From assembly GCF_009695905.1 (NCBI RefSeq), contig NZ_VUNA01000017.1, positions 1 through 40,552 on the forward strand: 40,552 nucleotides of DNA, written 5' to 3'. The translations under genes and the position numbers were made by a program. How positions within the stretch are numbered: position 1 is the stretch's first letter; every line of letters begins with the position of its first letter. Below the pieces are notes generated by a model, which saw only the letters and a program-made list of their open reading frames with translations, was not told where the DNA came from and did no database searches. This DNA comes from Mogibacterium kristiansenii. GTDB taxonomy: Bacteria; Bacillota; Clostridia; Peptostreptococcales; Anaerovoracaceae. Shown here piece by piece: positions 1-8,321 of the stretch.

Positions 1-136
1 AAGATGCATACATTCATTTTAAGGATTTATATATGTGGTATCCAGTTGCAGGAACAACGGTACCATATCTCAGGAATTGCGGTACCCGTTTACTGGAACA
101 GTGGTGCAATTCTGGCAGGAATCTTCAATAGGGTGA
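1..136 (+). promoter_or_regulatory. Putative CRISPR leader
   Basis: This non-coding stretch lies directly before the first CRISPR repeat. It begins AT-rich (around 10-40) and then carries imperfect internal repeats built on GGTACC and TTGCRGGAAC-like words. The repeats end in GAAAT on the + strand, as I-C repeats do at their spacer-facing 3' end, so a leader and promoter are expected on this left side. No cas gene is in the window; any would lie further left. The assignment as leader is inference from repeat orientation. Confidence 0.5.
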
Positions 137-2240
137 GTCGCGCCTCACACGAGGCGCGTGAGTAGAAATCCAATATATACAATGTATGAGTGGGTGGGGT
201 GGGGTCGCGCCTCACACGAGGCGCGTGAGTAGAAATGTCTTCCAGCGCTTCCAGGCGCTCCGCGATTTCGGTCGCGCCTCACACGAGGCGCGTGAGTAGA
301 AATTGGCATATCGAGGACACGGTGGGTGTGCACTGCGTCGCGCCTCACACGAGGCGCGTGAGTAGAAATTCTAGCGTACTGAATAGCGTTGTCCTCGGTT
401 TCCGTCGCGCCTCACACGAGGCGCGTGAGTAGAAATGGAGACTGCACAGGAGCGACACAGAAAGCAGATAGGTCGCGCCTCACACGAGGCGCGTGAGTAG
501 AAATGATGTCAGATGGTTTCTGATATTTTTCATCTTCGTCGCGCCTCACACGAGGCGCGTGAGTAGAAATTATCTGGTAGCCTATGCCAATGGCTGGGTA
601 ACACGTCGCGCCTCACACGAGGCGCGTGAGTAGAAATATCTGCGGCACTGCAGCTGTGCTTGTCATTGAATGTCGCGCCTCACACGAGGCGCGTGAGTAG
701 AAATCAATCTGCGGAAAGCGTATTCTGCCAATGTCTCGTCGCGCCTCACACGAGGCGCGTGAGTAGAAATTACTATGATGGGGATGAGTATGCAAGCGAT
801 GGTCGCGCCTCACACGAGGCGCGTGAGTAGAAATTGTTTTAAAGACAGAGCTTTTTTGATTTTATCGTCGCGCCTCACACGAGGCGCGTGAGTAGAAATT
901 GCTTTCTTCCGGATGCGAGAGCTTCCGGACCCGTGTCGCGCCTCACACGAGGCGCGTGAGTAGAAATTGGAATCTCTTCCAACAAATACTCCAGAGCCTC
1001 GTCGCGCCTCACACGAGGCGCGTGAGTAGAAATCGTCAAACTTTATTGTTATTCCTTTAACCGTGCCGGCCAGTCGCGCCTCACACGAGGCGCGTGAGTA
1101 GAAATTGGAAAGCAGTGGCGGATGCGTTGAACGGAATCGGTCGCGCCTCACACGAGGCGCGTGAGTAGAAATGACCTTATGATTCAGCAGAAGCCGTACC
1201 TTGCAGTCGCGCCTCACACGAGGCGCGTGAGTAGAAATGACCAAACACATTAGACTATTCACTACAAATAAGTCGCGCCTCACACGAGGCGCGTGAGTAG
1301 AAATATGTGAAGCATTTCAGGGTAGAACAGGGAAGATATGACAGTCGCGCCTCACACGAGGCGCGTGAGTAGAAATTCATGTACGGGTGTTCTTCTTCCA
1401 TGCGGCGGAGTCGCGCCTCACACGAGGCGCGTGAGTAGAAATCAGGGATTAGAGTACGTCGTTATATTTTTGGATGTCGCGCCTCACACGAGGCGCGTGA
1501 GTAGAAATCAGGGATTAGAGTACGTCGTTATATTTTTGGATGTCGCGCCTCACACGAGGCGCGTGAGTAGAAATTTCATATGCTTTCTTCACAAACATAT
1601 CTTGTCCTCGTCGCGCCTCACACGAGGCGCGTGAGTAGAAATTCATATATGGATGCTCTTCTTCCATTCTCCTAAGTCGCGCCTCACACGAGGCGCGTGA
1701 GTAGAAATCACGGAATAGGTTCATCGTTCTTCACTGGTGCTAGTCGCGCCTCACACGAGGCGCGTGAGTAGAAATTGAGTCAAGCACAACATCGCACCCT
1801 CTTGCATTGTCGCGCCTCACACGAGGCGCGTGAGTAGAAATATGTTTCGGCGGTTCAATATCCTCTTCATCGTCGTCGCGCCTCACACGAGGCGCGTGAG
1901 TAGAAATACCCATCAGGTTGGCAATGCCGACGGCGTCCTGGTCGCGCCTCACACGAGGCGCGTGAGTAGAAATACCGATGCAGAATGTTTTACCAGATAT
2001 GGGATATGAGTCGCGCCTCACACGAGGCGCGTGAGTAGAAATAGTTAATTGAGGGGTACATCAATAAGCACGAGAGTCGCGCCTCACACGAGGCGCGTGA
2101 GTAGAAATCTTCCCAGTCGATGTCTTCCCCGGCAATCTCCGGTCGCGCCTCACACGAGGCGCGTGAGTAGAAATCTGATTGTGGAGCCAGGGTGCAAATG
2201 CGTTGAAGTCGCGCCTCACACGAGGCGCGTGAGTAGAAAT
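137..2240 (+). CRISPR. Type I-C-like CRISPR array, 32 repeats and 31 spacers
   Basis: Thirty-two identical 33-bp repeats start at 137, 204, 271, 337, 404, 472, 538, 605, 672, 738, 802, 867, 935, 1001, 1073, 1140, 1206, 1272, 1344, 1410, 1476, 1542, 1610, 1676, 1743, 1809, 1875, 1941, 2010, 2076, 2142 and 2208. Each repeat has an 8-bp stem CGCGCCTC/GAGGCGCG around the loop ACAC, then an 11-nt tail TGAGTAGAAAT. That stem plus 11-nt 5' handle is the layout processed by Cas5d in type I-C systems. Most spacers are 33-35 bp; spacers 14 and 18 are 39 bp and spacer 10 is 31 bp. Neither terminal repeat is degenerate. Spacers 20 and 21 are identical. Spacers 19 and 23 are diverged versions of one coding target. 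Subtype is inferred from the repeat alone. Confidence 0.97.
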
Positions 2241-2243
2241 TTT

Positions 2244-2705
2244 TTAGTGCATGGTGATGGTGGGACCGAAGAAGACGAAGAGGGCGGCAGCCAGAAAGGT
2301 GAGTCCCAGGAGTAGGACGATGGTGTAGAGGACTTTCTGGGGCCGGGCGAACCTTTGGACGTAGGCCATTTTGGGCTTGCGGGGGTTGTAGAATACATCA
2401 ACTTCGGAGCCGATGGGGTACAGTTCCAGCAGGGGGCTTTCGGTGAGGCCGGCGAGGGAGTTCTGCCGGAGGTTGAGTTTCAGCACGCTGGGGAGGTCCT
2501 CCCGGGTGGTCAGGTTCGAGGTGATGTCGGTTTTGGCCCGGTGGAATGGGGACGAAAAGGACTTGGAGACGGTGGCGCTGAATTTTGGGCCGACAACGGT
2601 GTAGGTGCGGCCGTTTGCCGTGTATTCCACAACGGGCAGGCTGATGTCGTTGTAGCGAACAGCGAAAGCCAGCGTGTAGAGTCCCCAGAAAATGTTCCAA
2701 TTCAT
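2244..2705 (-). CDS. DUF3592-like membrane protein
   Basis: A protein of 153 residues. It has a short hydrophobic N-terminus, a soluble beta-rich middle with EYTANGRTYTVVG and YPIGSEVDVFYNPRKPK, and a C-terminal membrane helix (about residues 128-150, LYTIVLLLGLTFLAAALFVF). The pattern 'YPIGSEVxVxYNPxxP' followed by one helix is typical of DUF3592 proteins, whose function is unknown. The ATG at 2705 is preferred because AAGGA lies 11 nt upstream; a GTG at 2714 is possible but has almost no spacing to that site. Its stop codon lies 3 bp from the last CRISPR repeat and I see no terminator of its own, so transcripts probably run antisense into the array. Confidence 0.7.
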   Translation of the reverse strand: MNWNIFWGLYTLAFAVRYNDISLPVVEYTANGRTYTVVGPKFSATVSKSFSSPFHRAKTDITSNLTTREDLPSVLKLNLRQNSLAGLTESPLLELYPIGSEVDVFYNPRKPKMAYVQRFARPQKVLYTIVLLLGLTFLAAALFVFFGPTITMH

Positions 2706-2873
2706 TTCAATCACAATCCTTTTTTTCGTTGAACAGATGGGCGTGGCATGCTAAAGTGGAGCTAAGCAGCGCGGCCGGTTTTTCTGGGTTGAGTGTACCA
2801 CAGATTGGGGCCGGGCGGAAGAATTGGAAGGACGAAACTTTTTTTTAGGGAGTGAAGCGGGGAGGAATGAGCG

Positions 2874-3278
2874 ATGCCAACGATGGACAGACGGATTAAA
2901 GGGTGCCGAAATGTGCACTGCAGATACAACAAGGAGCGGAAGCATTTGCCGCTGGACTATAACTATTGCCCGATTTGTGGGGAGAAGGTCGGGCTGGTGT
3001 GCCGGGAGTGTTTCGCGGAGATCGAGGATCTGGGGAAGACGCATTTTCGGTGCGATGCCTGTGAGGCGAAGAAAGCGAAACGGGCAGAGGAGCAGAGAGA
3101 GAAGCTGGTGAAGGCGGGGAAAAAGCTCGCGGCGCCGGCAACGGATGCGGCGGTTGGCGTAATTCAGCAGGTCGCAGTGAAACAGGTGAAGAAGGTGGCA
3201 CCTGCTGCCGGGCAAGCGATGAAGAAGGTGGTGCCGGTGGCCGGGAAAGCAGTGAAGAAGGCGATTGTGAGGCACTAA
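2874..3278 (+). CDS. Double zinc-ribbon protein with Lys/Ala/Val-rich 11-residue repeats
   Basis: A protein of 134 residues with a good ribosome site (GGGAGG, about 8 nt before the ATG). Cysteine pairs C11-x4-C16 and C32-x2-C35 would form one zinc ribbon, and C43-x2-C46 with C60-x2-C63 a second. A charged Lys/Glu/Arg stretch follows (about 64-88). The C-terminus is built of 11-residue repeats: VKKVAPAAGQA, MKKVVPVAGKA and a partial VKKAIVRH. This basic, Ala/Val/Pro-rich tail resembles bacterial histone H1-like tails in composition, which would suit nucleic-acid or membrane-surface binding; that is inference. No named family recognised. A strong terminator follows directly. Confidence 0.75.
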   Translation: MPTMDRRIKGCRNVHCRYNKERKHLPLDYNYCPICGEKVGLVCRECFAEIEDLGKTHFRCDACEAKKAKRAEEQREKLVKAGKKLAAPATDAAVGVIQQVAVKQVKKVAPAAGQAMKKVVPVAGKAVKKAIVRH

Positions 3279-3295
3279 AGGAAAAGGTAAGAGGA

Positions 3296-3336
3296 AGAGA
3301 TGCACGAAGGGCGGCGGCCTTCGTGCATCTCTTTTC
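3296..3336 (+). terminator. Rho-independent terminator after the zinc-ribbon gene
   Basis: A 15-bp perfect stem (3296-3310 with 3318-3332) surrounds a GC-rich 7-nt loop and is followed by a short T run. The core GCACGAAGG/CCTTCGTGC and the downstream word TTTCATCTGAACG recur at 4810-4850, so this hairpin belongs to a repeated family in this genome. Confidence 0.85.
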
Positions 3337-3537
3337 ATCTGAACGTCGGCCGGAGGCCCAAAGGGAAGGATTTTGGTCAATGGGCTCGGGGGTGGAGCCG
3401 GCGGGTTGTCAGGGGTGCCGGGCTGCGATATACTCGAGCTAAGGATTTGGTATAGAAACCGCAGCACTGCGACGGGGTTTGCCTTGCCGGACGTGGGTGC
3501 CGAACGGATTTTGTTTTTTTTAGGAGAGGGGCGTGTG

Positions 3538-4674
3538 ATGAACGATAGATTTAATCGGAAGGGTGCGCAGCCGGTGTGGAAGAGCCATGAGAAGTCGTCG
3601 GCGGAGAAGGAAGCGTGGCTGCGGCCTTTTGAGGAGGATGAGAACCTCCGGATGATGGACGAGGAGACGCTGGCGAAGGCGCGGCGGTACACGGAGGAAC
3701 TGTGCCGGGAGGACAATGTTTTTGCGCTGCGGCTGAAGGGGTACGCGTGCTACGGGGGCAACCGGCTGTACGAGTGCGACTGGACGGCGGCGCGGGACTG
3801 CATGCTGCGGCTTCGGGAGCTGGCGGACGACGCGGAGTATGCGAATACGCTAGGGTACATCTATTATTACGGGCGCTGCAACGGGGGCGAGCCGGAGTAC
3901 GAGAAGGCGTTCCCGCAGTTCAGCTATGCGGCGGCCAACGGGCTGTTCGAGGCAATCTACAAGCTGGGGGACATGTACAGCCACGGGTACGGCTGCCGGA
4001 AAAGCGAGGAGACGGCGCAGAACCTGTACCACATGGTGTATAACGAGACCAAGAAAAAATTCCTCCGGGGGTATGATGCGAGTTTTGCGGATGCGGCGCT
4101 TCGGCTGGGGAAGGTGTTCGAGTACGGCTTCGGAACGGAGGCGAATCCGGCGGCGGCCTACTGTCTGTACCTGGAGGCAGATTATGCGGCAAAAATCCGG
4201 GCGGCCCACTCGGATTTCTTCGGGGATCATTCGGTGGCAAAGCGCACGGGGCAGGCTTTGGAGCGGGTGGCCCGGAAGCTTCCGGCGGAGTTTTTCCGGG
4301 ATGTCCTGTGGCTGGATACGCCTCGCCCGGTGGTGGATTTCCTGGAGGACGGCTACCGGTGTGAGCTTTCCTTCCAAAAAAAAGAGGACGGCGGGGCGTG
4401 GGTGACCGGCACGCGAATCGGGACCCGCACCTGTCCGGATGTGGAATATCGGCTGGCGAATTTTGGCGGACTGGGTGTGGTCATTCGCTGCAGGGAACTG
4501 TCCCTGAAAATGGAGGAGCCGGCAGAATATGAAATCTGCGACGGCGGGGACGCCGCTGTGTTTGACTACTACGAGCGGAATACCTACGATGACCAGGATG
4601 AGTTCTACCTGGGAGATAAACTGGTGGCCTGGATCAAGTGTCCGGGGTATCGGGTGGACCGGGAGGTTCTGTAG
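3538..4674 (+). CDS. Sel1-repeat (TPR-like) protein
   Basis: A protein of 378 residues. The ATG at 3538 follows TAGGAGAGGGG at good spacing; the reading frame stays open to 3373 but that part has no ribosome site. Residues about 60-235 hold Sel1-like helical repeats, recognisable as NTLGYIYYYGRCNGG, AIYKLGDMYSHGYGCRKS and AALRLGKVFEYGFGTEANPA, each the 'xALGxxYxxGxG' pattern. Sel1 repeats are solenoid scaffolds for protein-protein contacts. The C-terminal 120 residues form a beta-rich domain I do not recognise. No signal peptide is seen, so it is probably cytoplasmic. An eight-T run (3512-3519) lies just before the ribosome site, as in the tex leader. Confidence 0.8.
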   Translation: MNDRFNRKGAQPVWKSHEKSSAEKEAWLRPFEEDENLRMMDEETLAKARRYTEELCREDNVFALRLKGYACYGGNRLYECDWTAARDCMLRLRELADDAEYANTLGYIYYYGRCNGGEPEYEKAFPQFSYAAANGLFEAIYKLGDMYSHGYGCRKSEETAQNLYHMVYNETKKKFLRGYDASFADAALRLGKVFEYGFGTEANPAAAYCLYLEADYAAKIRAAHSDFFGDHSVAKRTGQALERVARKLPAEFFRDVLWLDTPRPVVDFLEDGYRCELSFQKKEDGGAWVTGTRIGTRTCPDVEYRLANFGGLGVVIRCRELSLKMEEPAEYEICDGGDAAVFDYYERNTYDDQDEFYLGDKLVAWIKCPGYRVDREVL

Positions 4675-5290
4675 GGGAATAAAATGCTGATGGGAATCGA
4701 TGTGGAAAGGCCGGAGAGGCGAGGAGATGATTAGAATTGACGACGAACGGGGGGAGATGTGGTGTTCGTCGTCAATTCTTTCCTTTCGGGAATTAGGATG
4801 AAGAAGAGAAGCACGAAGGGCGGCACCCCTTCGTGCTATTTCATCTGAACGCGGCCCGAATCCGGCGAGGGCTTCGTAAAGGTGGAGCTTCCGACAGGTG
4901 AGAAGCCCGCCGGGCGTGCCCGCGCGATCCGGCGGGCACCTCTAATTCGGGCCGCTTTCCGGGAATTGGTGAAAAGTGATGCAGGAACGCTCCGAAAAGA
5001 GGTTCCTGCATCACTTTCTCCGCGGCCGCCGGGTTGATTAGAGTGGAATGCCCGAGGGGGAGCGGAGGTATATGATGCTGGGAAGCAGAAAACCGGGGTT
5101 CGGACATCACTTTTTTACTTGAGCGAAATTAAAGTAGAATAAATATAGCACAGAAATGATTGGAGTGATGCATGAGGCGAAAGAAGGGGTGCTCATGCAT
5201 CAACCTGGAAAATGGAGTTGATGAATGGAGCAGAAAAACAAGGGCTCATGCATCACTTTTTGGATGCGAGGCCGGCGGTCGGCCCAACCG
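4675..5290. repeat. Gene-free region packed with intergenic hairpins
   Basis: No credible gene. It holds a 16-bp perfect hairpin of the ATTGACGAC family (arms 4733-4748 and 4764-4779), a terminator-like hairpin GCACGAAGGGG-type (4811-4838), a large nested palindrome (arms GCGGCCCGAAT at 4851-4861 and its complement at 4945-4955, with the inner stem GCCCGCCGG/CCGGCGGGC), and three members of the GTGATGCA family: a 16-bp stem at 4973-4988/5002-5017, an 11-bp stem at 5166-5176/5192-5202, and a lone right arm at about 5246-5258. The first hairpins probably terminate the Sel1 gene transcript. Confidence 0.75.
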
Positions 5291-5298
5291 GCGCCAAA

Positions 5299-6472
5299 GA
5301 CGTGGTGCTCGATGACGAAGGAACAAGATTTTGCGGGGAGTGAGGCACCACGTCTGGTACGCCGGCAGCGCCTTGGGCCCCAAAGACGTGGTGCTCGACG
5401 ACGAAAGAACAAGGGATTGCGGGAGGCGGAGCACCACGTCCGGTACGCCGGCAGCGCCTTGGGCGCCAAAGACGTGGTGCTTGACGACGAAAGAACAAGG
5501 GATTGCGGGGAGCGGAGCACCACGTCCGGTACGCCGGCGGCGCCTTGGGCCCCAAAGACGTGGTGCTCGACGACGAAAGAACAAGGGATTGCGGGGAGTG
5601 AGGCACCACGTCAGGTACGCCGGCGGCGCCTTGGGCCCCAAAGACGTGGTGCTCGACGACGAAAGAACAAGGGATTGCGGGAGGCGGAGCACCACGTCCG
5701 GTACGTCGGCGGCGCCTTGGACCTCAAAGACGTGGTGCTTGATGACGAAAGAACAAGGGATTGCGGGAGGCGGAGCACCACGTCCCGCAGACCGGCGGCG
5801 CCTTGGGCCCCAAAGACGTGGTGCTCGACGACGAAAGAACAAGGGTTTGCGGGGAGCGGAGCACCACGTCCGGTACGCCGGCGGCGCCTTGGGCCCCAAA
5901 GACGTGGTGCTCGACGACGAAGGAACAAGGTTTTGCGGGGAGTGAGGCACCACGTCCCGCAGACCGGCGGCGCCTTGGGCCCCGAAGACGTGGTGCTTGA
6001 CGACGAAAGAACAAGGGCTTGCGGGAGGCGGAGCACCACGTCCGGTACGTCGGCGGCGCCTTGAGCTCGGAAGACGTGGTGCTTGACGACGAAAGAACAA
6101 GGGATTGCGGGGAGTGAGGCACCACGTCCGGTACGCCGGCGGCGCCTTGGACCTCAAAGACGTGGTGCTTGACGACGAAAGAACAGGGGCTTGCGGGAGG
6201 CGGAGCACCACGTCCGGTACGTTGGCGGCGCCTTGAGCTCGGAAGACGTGGTGCTTGACGACGAAAGAACAAGGGCTTGCGGGAGGCGGAGCACCACGTC
6301 CGGTACGTTGGCGGCGCCTTGAGCTCGGAAGACGTGGTGCTTGACGACGAAAGAACAAGGGCTTGCGGGAGGCGGAGCACCACGTCCGGCACGCCGGGAG
6401 CGCCTTGGGCGCCAAAGACGTGGTGCTTGACGACGAAGAAACAAGGTTTTGCGGAGAGTGAAGCACCACGTC
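5299..6472 (+). repeat. Tandem hairpin array A, 14 units of exactly 86 bp
   Basis: Units start at 5299, 5385, 5471, 5557, 5643, 5729, 5815, 5901, 5987, 6073, 6159, 6245, 6331 and 6417, every 86 bp without exception. Each is a 56-bp imperfect palindrome with arms GACGTGGTGCT and AGCACCACGTC (a G replaces the first A in some copies, giving a G-U pair) around a 34-nt loop with the core ACGAAAGAACAAGGG. A 30-bp GC-rich linker contains GGCGCCTTGG. The array lies between convergent genes (Sel1 gene and mltG). The long open frames here are repeat artefacts, since 86 is not a multiple of three. Confidence 0.97.
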
Positions 6473-6513
6473 CCACGCCGGCAGGGAGCCCCGCCCCGCG
6501 CCGGAGGCCCACC

Positions 6514-6540
6514 AAAAAAGGACCGACGTACAGTCGGTCC
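6514..6540 (-). terminator. Terminator of mltG
   Basis: Read on the minus strand, an 8-bp stem GGACCGAC/GTCGGTCC is followed by six T residues, 30 bp after the mltG stop codon. A typical rho-independent terminator. Confidence 0.85.
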
Positions 6541-6569
6541 TCCTAATTCTTCTAATTCCCCTAATTCCC

Positions 6570-7613
6570 CTACTTCACCTTCCGGGTTTTCGTGGTCTTC
6601 CAGTTGGATTGCAGCTTCTTCTGGATTTTGGCATGTTCCTGCCAGGTCCGGGCGAAGTGCAGCCGGCCCTTGGAATCGGACTGGAAGTAATAATAGCTGT
6701 TGTTAGTGGGGGTCAGCACCGCATTGATGGACTCCATGCTCGGGCAGCAAATCGGGCCGTAGGGAAGACCCGGATATTTGTAGGTGTTGTACTTGGAATT
6801 GTACTTGGTGTCCGCCAGAGAGATGATGTCCTTTTTGATGCCCTTTGCGTACTCTACGGTGACGCAAGATTCCAGCTTCGGGAACTTGTCCGGGTGGTGG
6901 AGGCGGTTCAGGAACACGCCGGCCACGGTTTTCCGGTCTTCGGTGGTAGCGGCTTCGCTCTCCACCATGGAAGCTAAGATAATCACCTGATCCAAAGTGT
7001 ATTTGCTCTTCTTCACCTTGGCCAGGATTTCCGGCGTGTACACCGTCTGCTGGAAGTGATCCAGCATCGTGTTGATGATGTTGTCCGGGTCCTCGTCCTT
7101 TGTAAAGTAGTAGGTATCCGGGAAGAGGTATCCCTCCAGACCGCCGATGCGCTTGGAAGCGGGCACTTTCTTCAGGAATTCGTAGCTAAAAGAATGGGTT
7201 TTGCAGGCTTTGAGGAATTCCGATTTCTTACAGACGCCGGCATCCTCCAGGATGGTCCCCATTTCGCGCACCTGAATACCCTCCGGGAAGGTGACACGGA
7301 TGTCTCCCGCCGGTTTGCTCATGATTTTACAAATCTCGAAAAAACTGCTGCCGCCGGGAATCTTATAAGAGCCGGGGTACCAGTTGCCGTTTCGGCCTTC
7401 CACTTCCGCCACAATCCGGAAAAGGAACGGGCTCTGAATCAAGCCTTCCTCCTTCAGCTTGTCGGCCACGATGATGGATCCGTCGCCGGAGGATACGGTG
7501 ACCTCGCCCCCATCGCGATTCGCAGTGATGCCGGATGTCAGGACGCCGAGCAGCAGAAACAGAGCTGTCAACGCGGCGATTGCTATAATTGTCATTTTTT
7601 TTCGTTTACTCAT
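6570..7613 (-). CDS. mltG: Endolytic murein transglycosylase MltG (YceG family)
   Basis: A protein of 347 residues, close to family length. An N-terminal membrane anchor (about 8-29) is followed by a LysM-like region (about 40-115) and the YceG catalytic domain. The motif ASMVESEA carries the catalytic Glu (E218), and GLPYGPICCPS corresponds to the family motif 'GLPPGPI', with Tyr in place of Pro. MltG cleaves nascent glycan strands at the outer face of the membrane and sets their length. No Shine-Dalgarno sequence is visible before the ATG at 7613 (TCCTTATTATT precedes it), so initiation may be weak or leaderless. The gene has its own terminator and diverges from the MarR operon. Confidence 0.93.
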   Translation of the reverse strand: MSKRKKMTIIAIAALTALFLLLGVLTSGITANRDGGEVTVSSGDGSIIVADKLKEEGLIQSPFLFRIVAEVEGRNGNWYPGSYKIPGGSSFFEICKIMSKPAGDIRVTFPEGIQVREMGTILEDAGVCKKSEFLKACKTHSFSYEFLKKVPASKRIGGLEGYLFPDTYYFTKDEDPDNIINTMLDHFQQTVYTPEILAKVKKSKYTLDQVIILASMVESEAATTEDRKTVAGVFLNRLHHPDKFPKLESCVTVEYAKGIKKDIISLADTKYNSKYNTYKYPGLPYGPICCPSMESINAVLTPTNNSYYYFQSDSKGRLHFARTWQEHAKIQKKLQSNWKTTKTRKVK

Positions 7614-7691
7614 AATAATAAGGATATCACAGCGGTAAAAAAAATAAAAGTTAAACCACAGAGATACTGAGAAAAATTCACAGAATCGTCA

Positions 7692-7756
7692 TTGACTATG
7701 GGGTGCGATAGGATTAAAATGTGTAGCGTGCTACATGTAGCACGCTACACATTTTA
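7692..7756 (+). promoter_or_regulatory. MarR-operon promoter inside a 42-bp perfect palindrome
   Basis: A -35 box TTGACT (7692-7697) and -10 box TAAAAT (7715-7720) are separated by exactly 17 bp. The -10 box is the left edge of a perfect 42-bp palindrome (7715-7756, no mismatch, no loop). Inside it are two abutting 14-bp dyads TGTAGC-N2-GCTACA at 7722-7735 and 7736-7749, covering the expected start site near 7727. Dyads of this size are typical of MarR-family operators, and the next gene encodes a MarR protein, so autorepression is the natural reading. Binding is inference. Confidence 0.8.
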
Positions 7757-7862
7757 CAATTAGAATTCGTTTTGCCGGAGGCTCAATCCCGGCAGCCGAC
7801 GGCCCACACAGCAGCCGGAGGCCCGGTCACAGAGTGCCGCCACATGAATAAAGGAGAAAAAA

Positions 7863-8321
7863 ATGAAGGAATGCAAATGCAATCGGAACGAAATCGGCAT
7901 GCTGATCAAGCAGATTTCCTTCCAGATGCGAACCCATGCGGACATGGACCTGCGGAAGTGCGACCTCACCTGGTCTCAAGCCCACCTGCTTCGGCACCTG
8001 GCCAAGACCGAAGGACAGATGTCCCAGAAGCAGATTGAGAAAGAATTGGAGATTTCCCATCCCACGGTGGTGGGGTTGGTGCAGCGGCTGGAAACAAAGG
8101 GTTTTGTGGAAAGCTTTACCGACGAGAAGGATCGGCGGATTAAGATGGTACTCCTGACGGAACGGGCGTACGAGCACCAGCATTTTATGGAGACGCGGTT
8201 CCGAGAGAAAGAGAAATTGATGACCCGGGGGATGAGTGAGGCAGAAGTGCAGGAGCTGATTCGGCTCCTGCGAAAGCTCCACACCAACCTGGAGAACGAT
8301 AAGGAGGATAACGATATATGA
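7863..8321 (+). CDS. MarR-family transcriptional regulator
   Basis: A protein of 152 residues with the MarR winged-helix layout. A dimerisation helix at the N-terminus precedes the core LTWSQAHLLRHLAKTEG, the recognition region MSQKQIEKELEISHPTVVGLVQRLETKGFV (about 55-84), the wing DEKDRRIKMVLLT (about 89-101) and a C-terminal dimerisation helix. The N-terminus has two Cys (C4, C6). The ribosome site AAAGGAG is 6 nt from the ATG. The stop overlaps the next start (ATGA), so it is co-translated with the ABC exporter genes. The leader of about 135 nt between promoter and gene holds small GC-rich stems but no riboswitch class I recognise. Confidence 0.92.
   Translation: MKECKCNRNEIGMLIKQISFQMRTHADMDLRKCDLTWSQAHLLRHLAKTEGQMSQKQIEKELEISHPTVVGLVQRLETKGFVESFTDEKDRRIKMVLLTERAYEHQHFMETRFREKEKLMTRGMSEAEVQELIRLLRKLHTNLENDKEDNDI

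Noticed and set aside
145-2315. Several open reading frames of 60-160 codons on both strands through the CRISPR array
   Set aside because: They are made of translated repeats and spacers (for example STHAPRVRRD repeated), with no ribosome sites.
2751-3716. Minus-strand open frame of 321 codons opposite the zinc-ribbon and Sel1 genes
   Set aside because: Low-complexity Ser/Pro/Arg/His product typical of an antisense shadow; the + strand genes have clear motifs and ribosome sites.
4733-6472. Shared GACGACGAA between the ATTGACGAC hairpins and the array A loop
   Set aside because: Nine nt and in different structural positions (arm versus loop); too short to claim common origin.
5225-6546. Long open frames (up to 407 codons) across array A on both strands
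   Set aside because: They come from a repeated 86-bp non-coding unit. Since 86 is not a multiple of three the 'protein' cycles through frames, and all frames are open at once.
7757-7862. A riboswitch in the leader of the MarR operon
   Set aside because: Small GC stems are present, but no motif of a known class is found and the operator already explains regulation.
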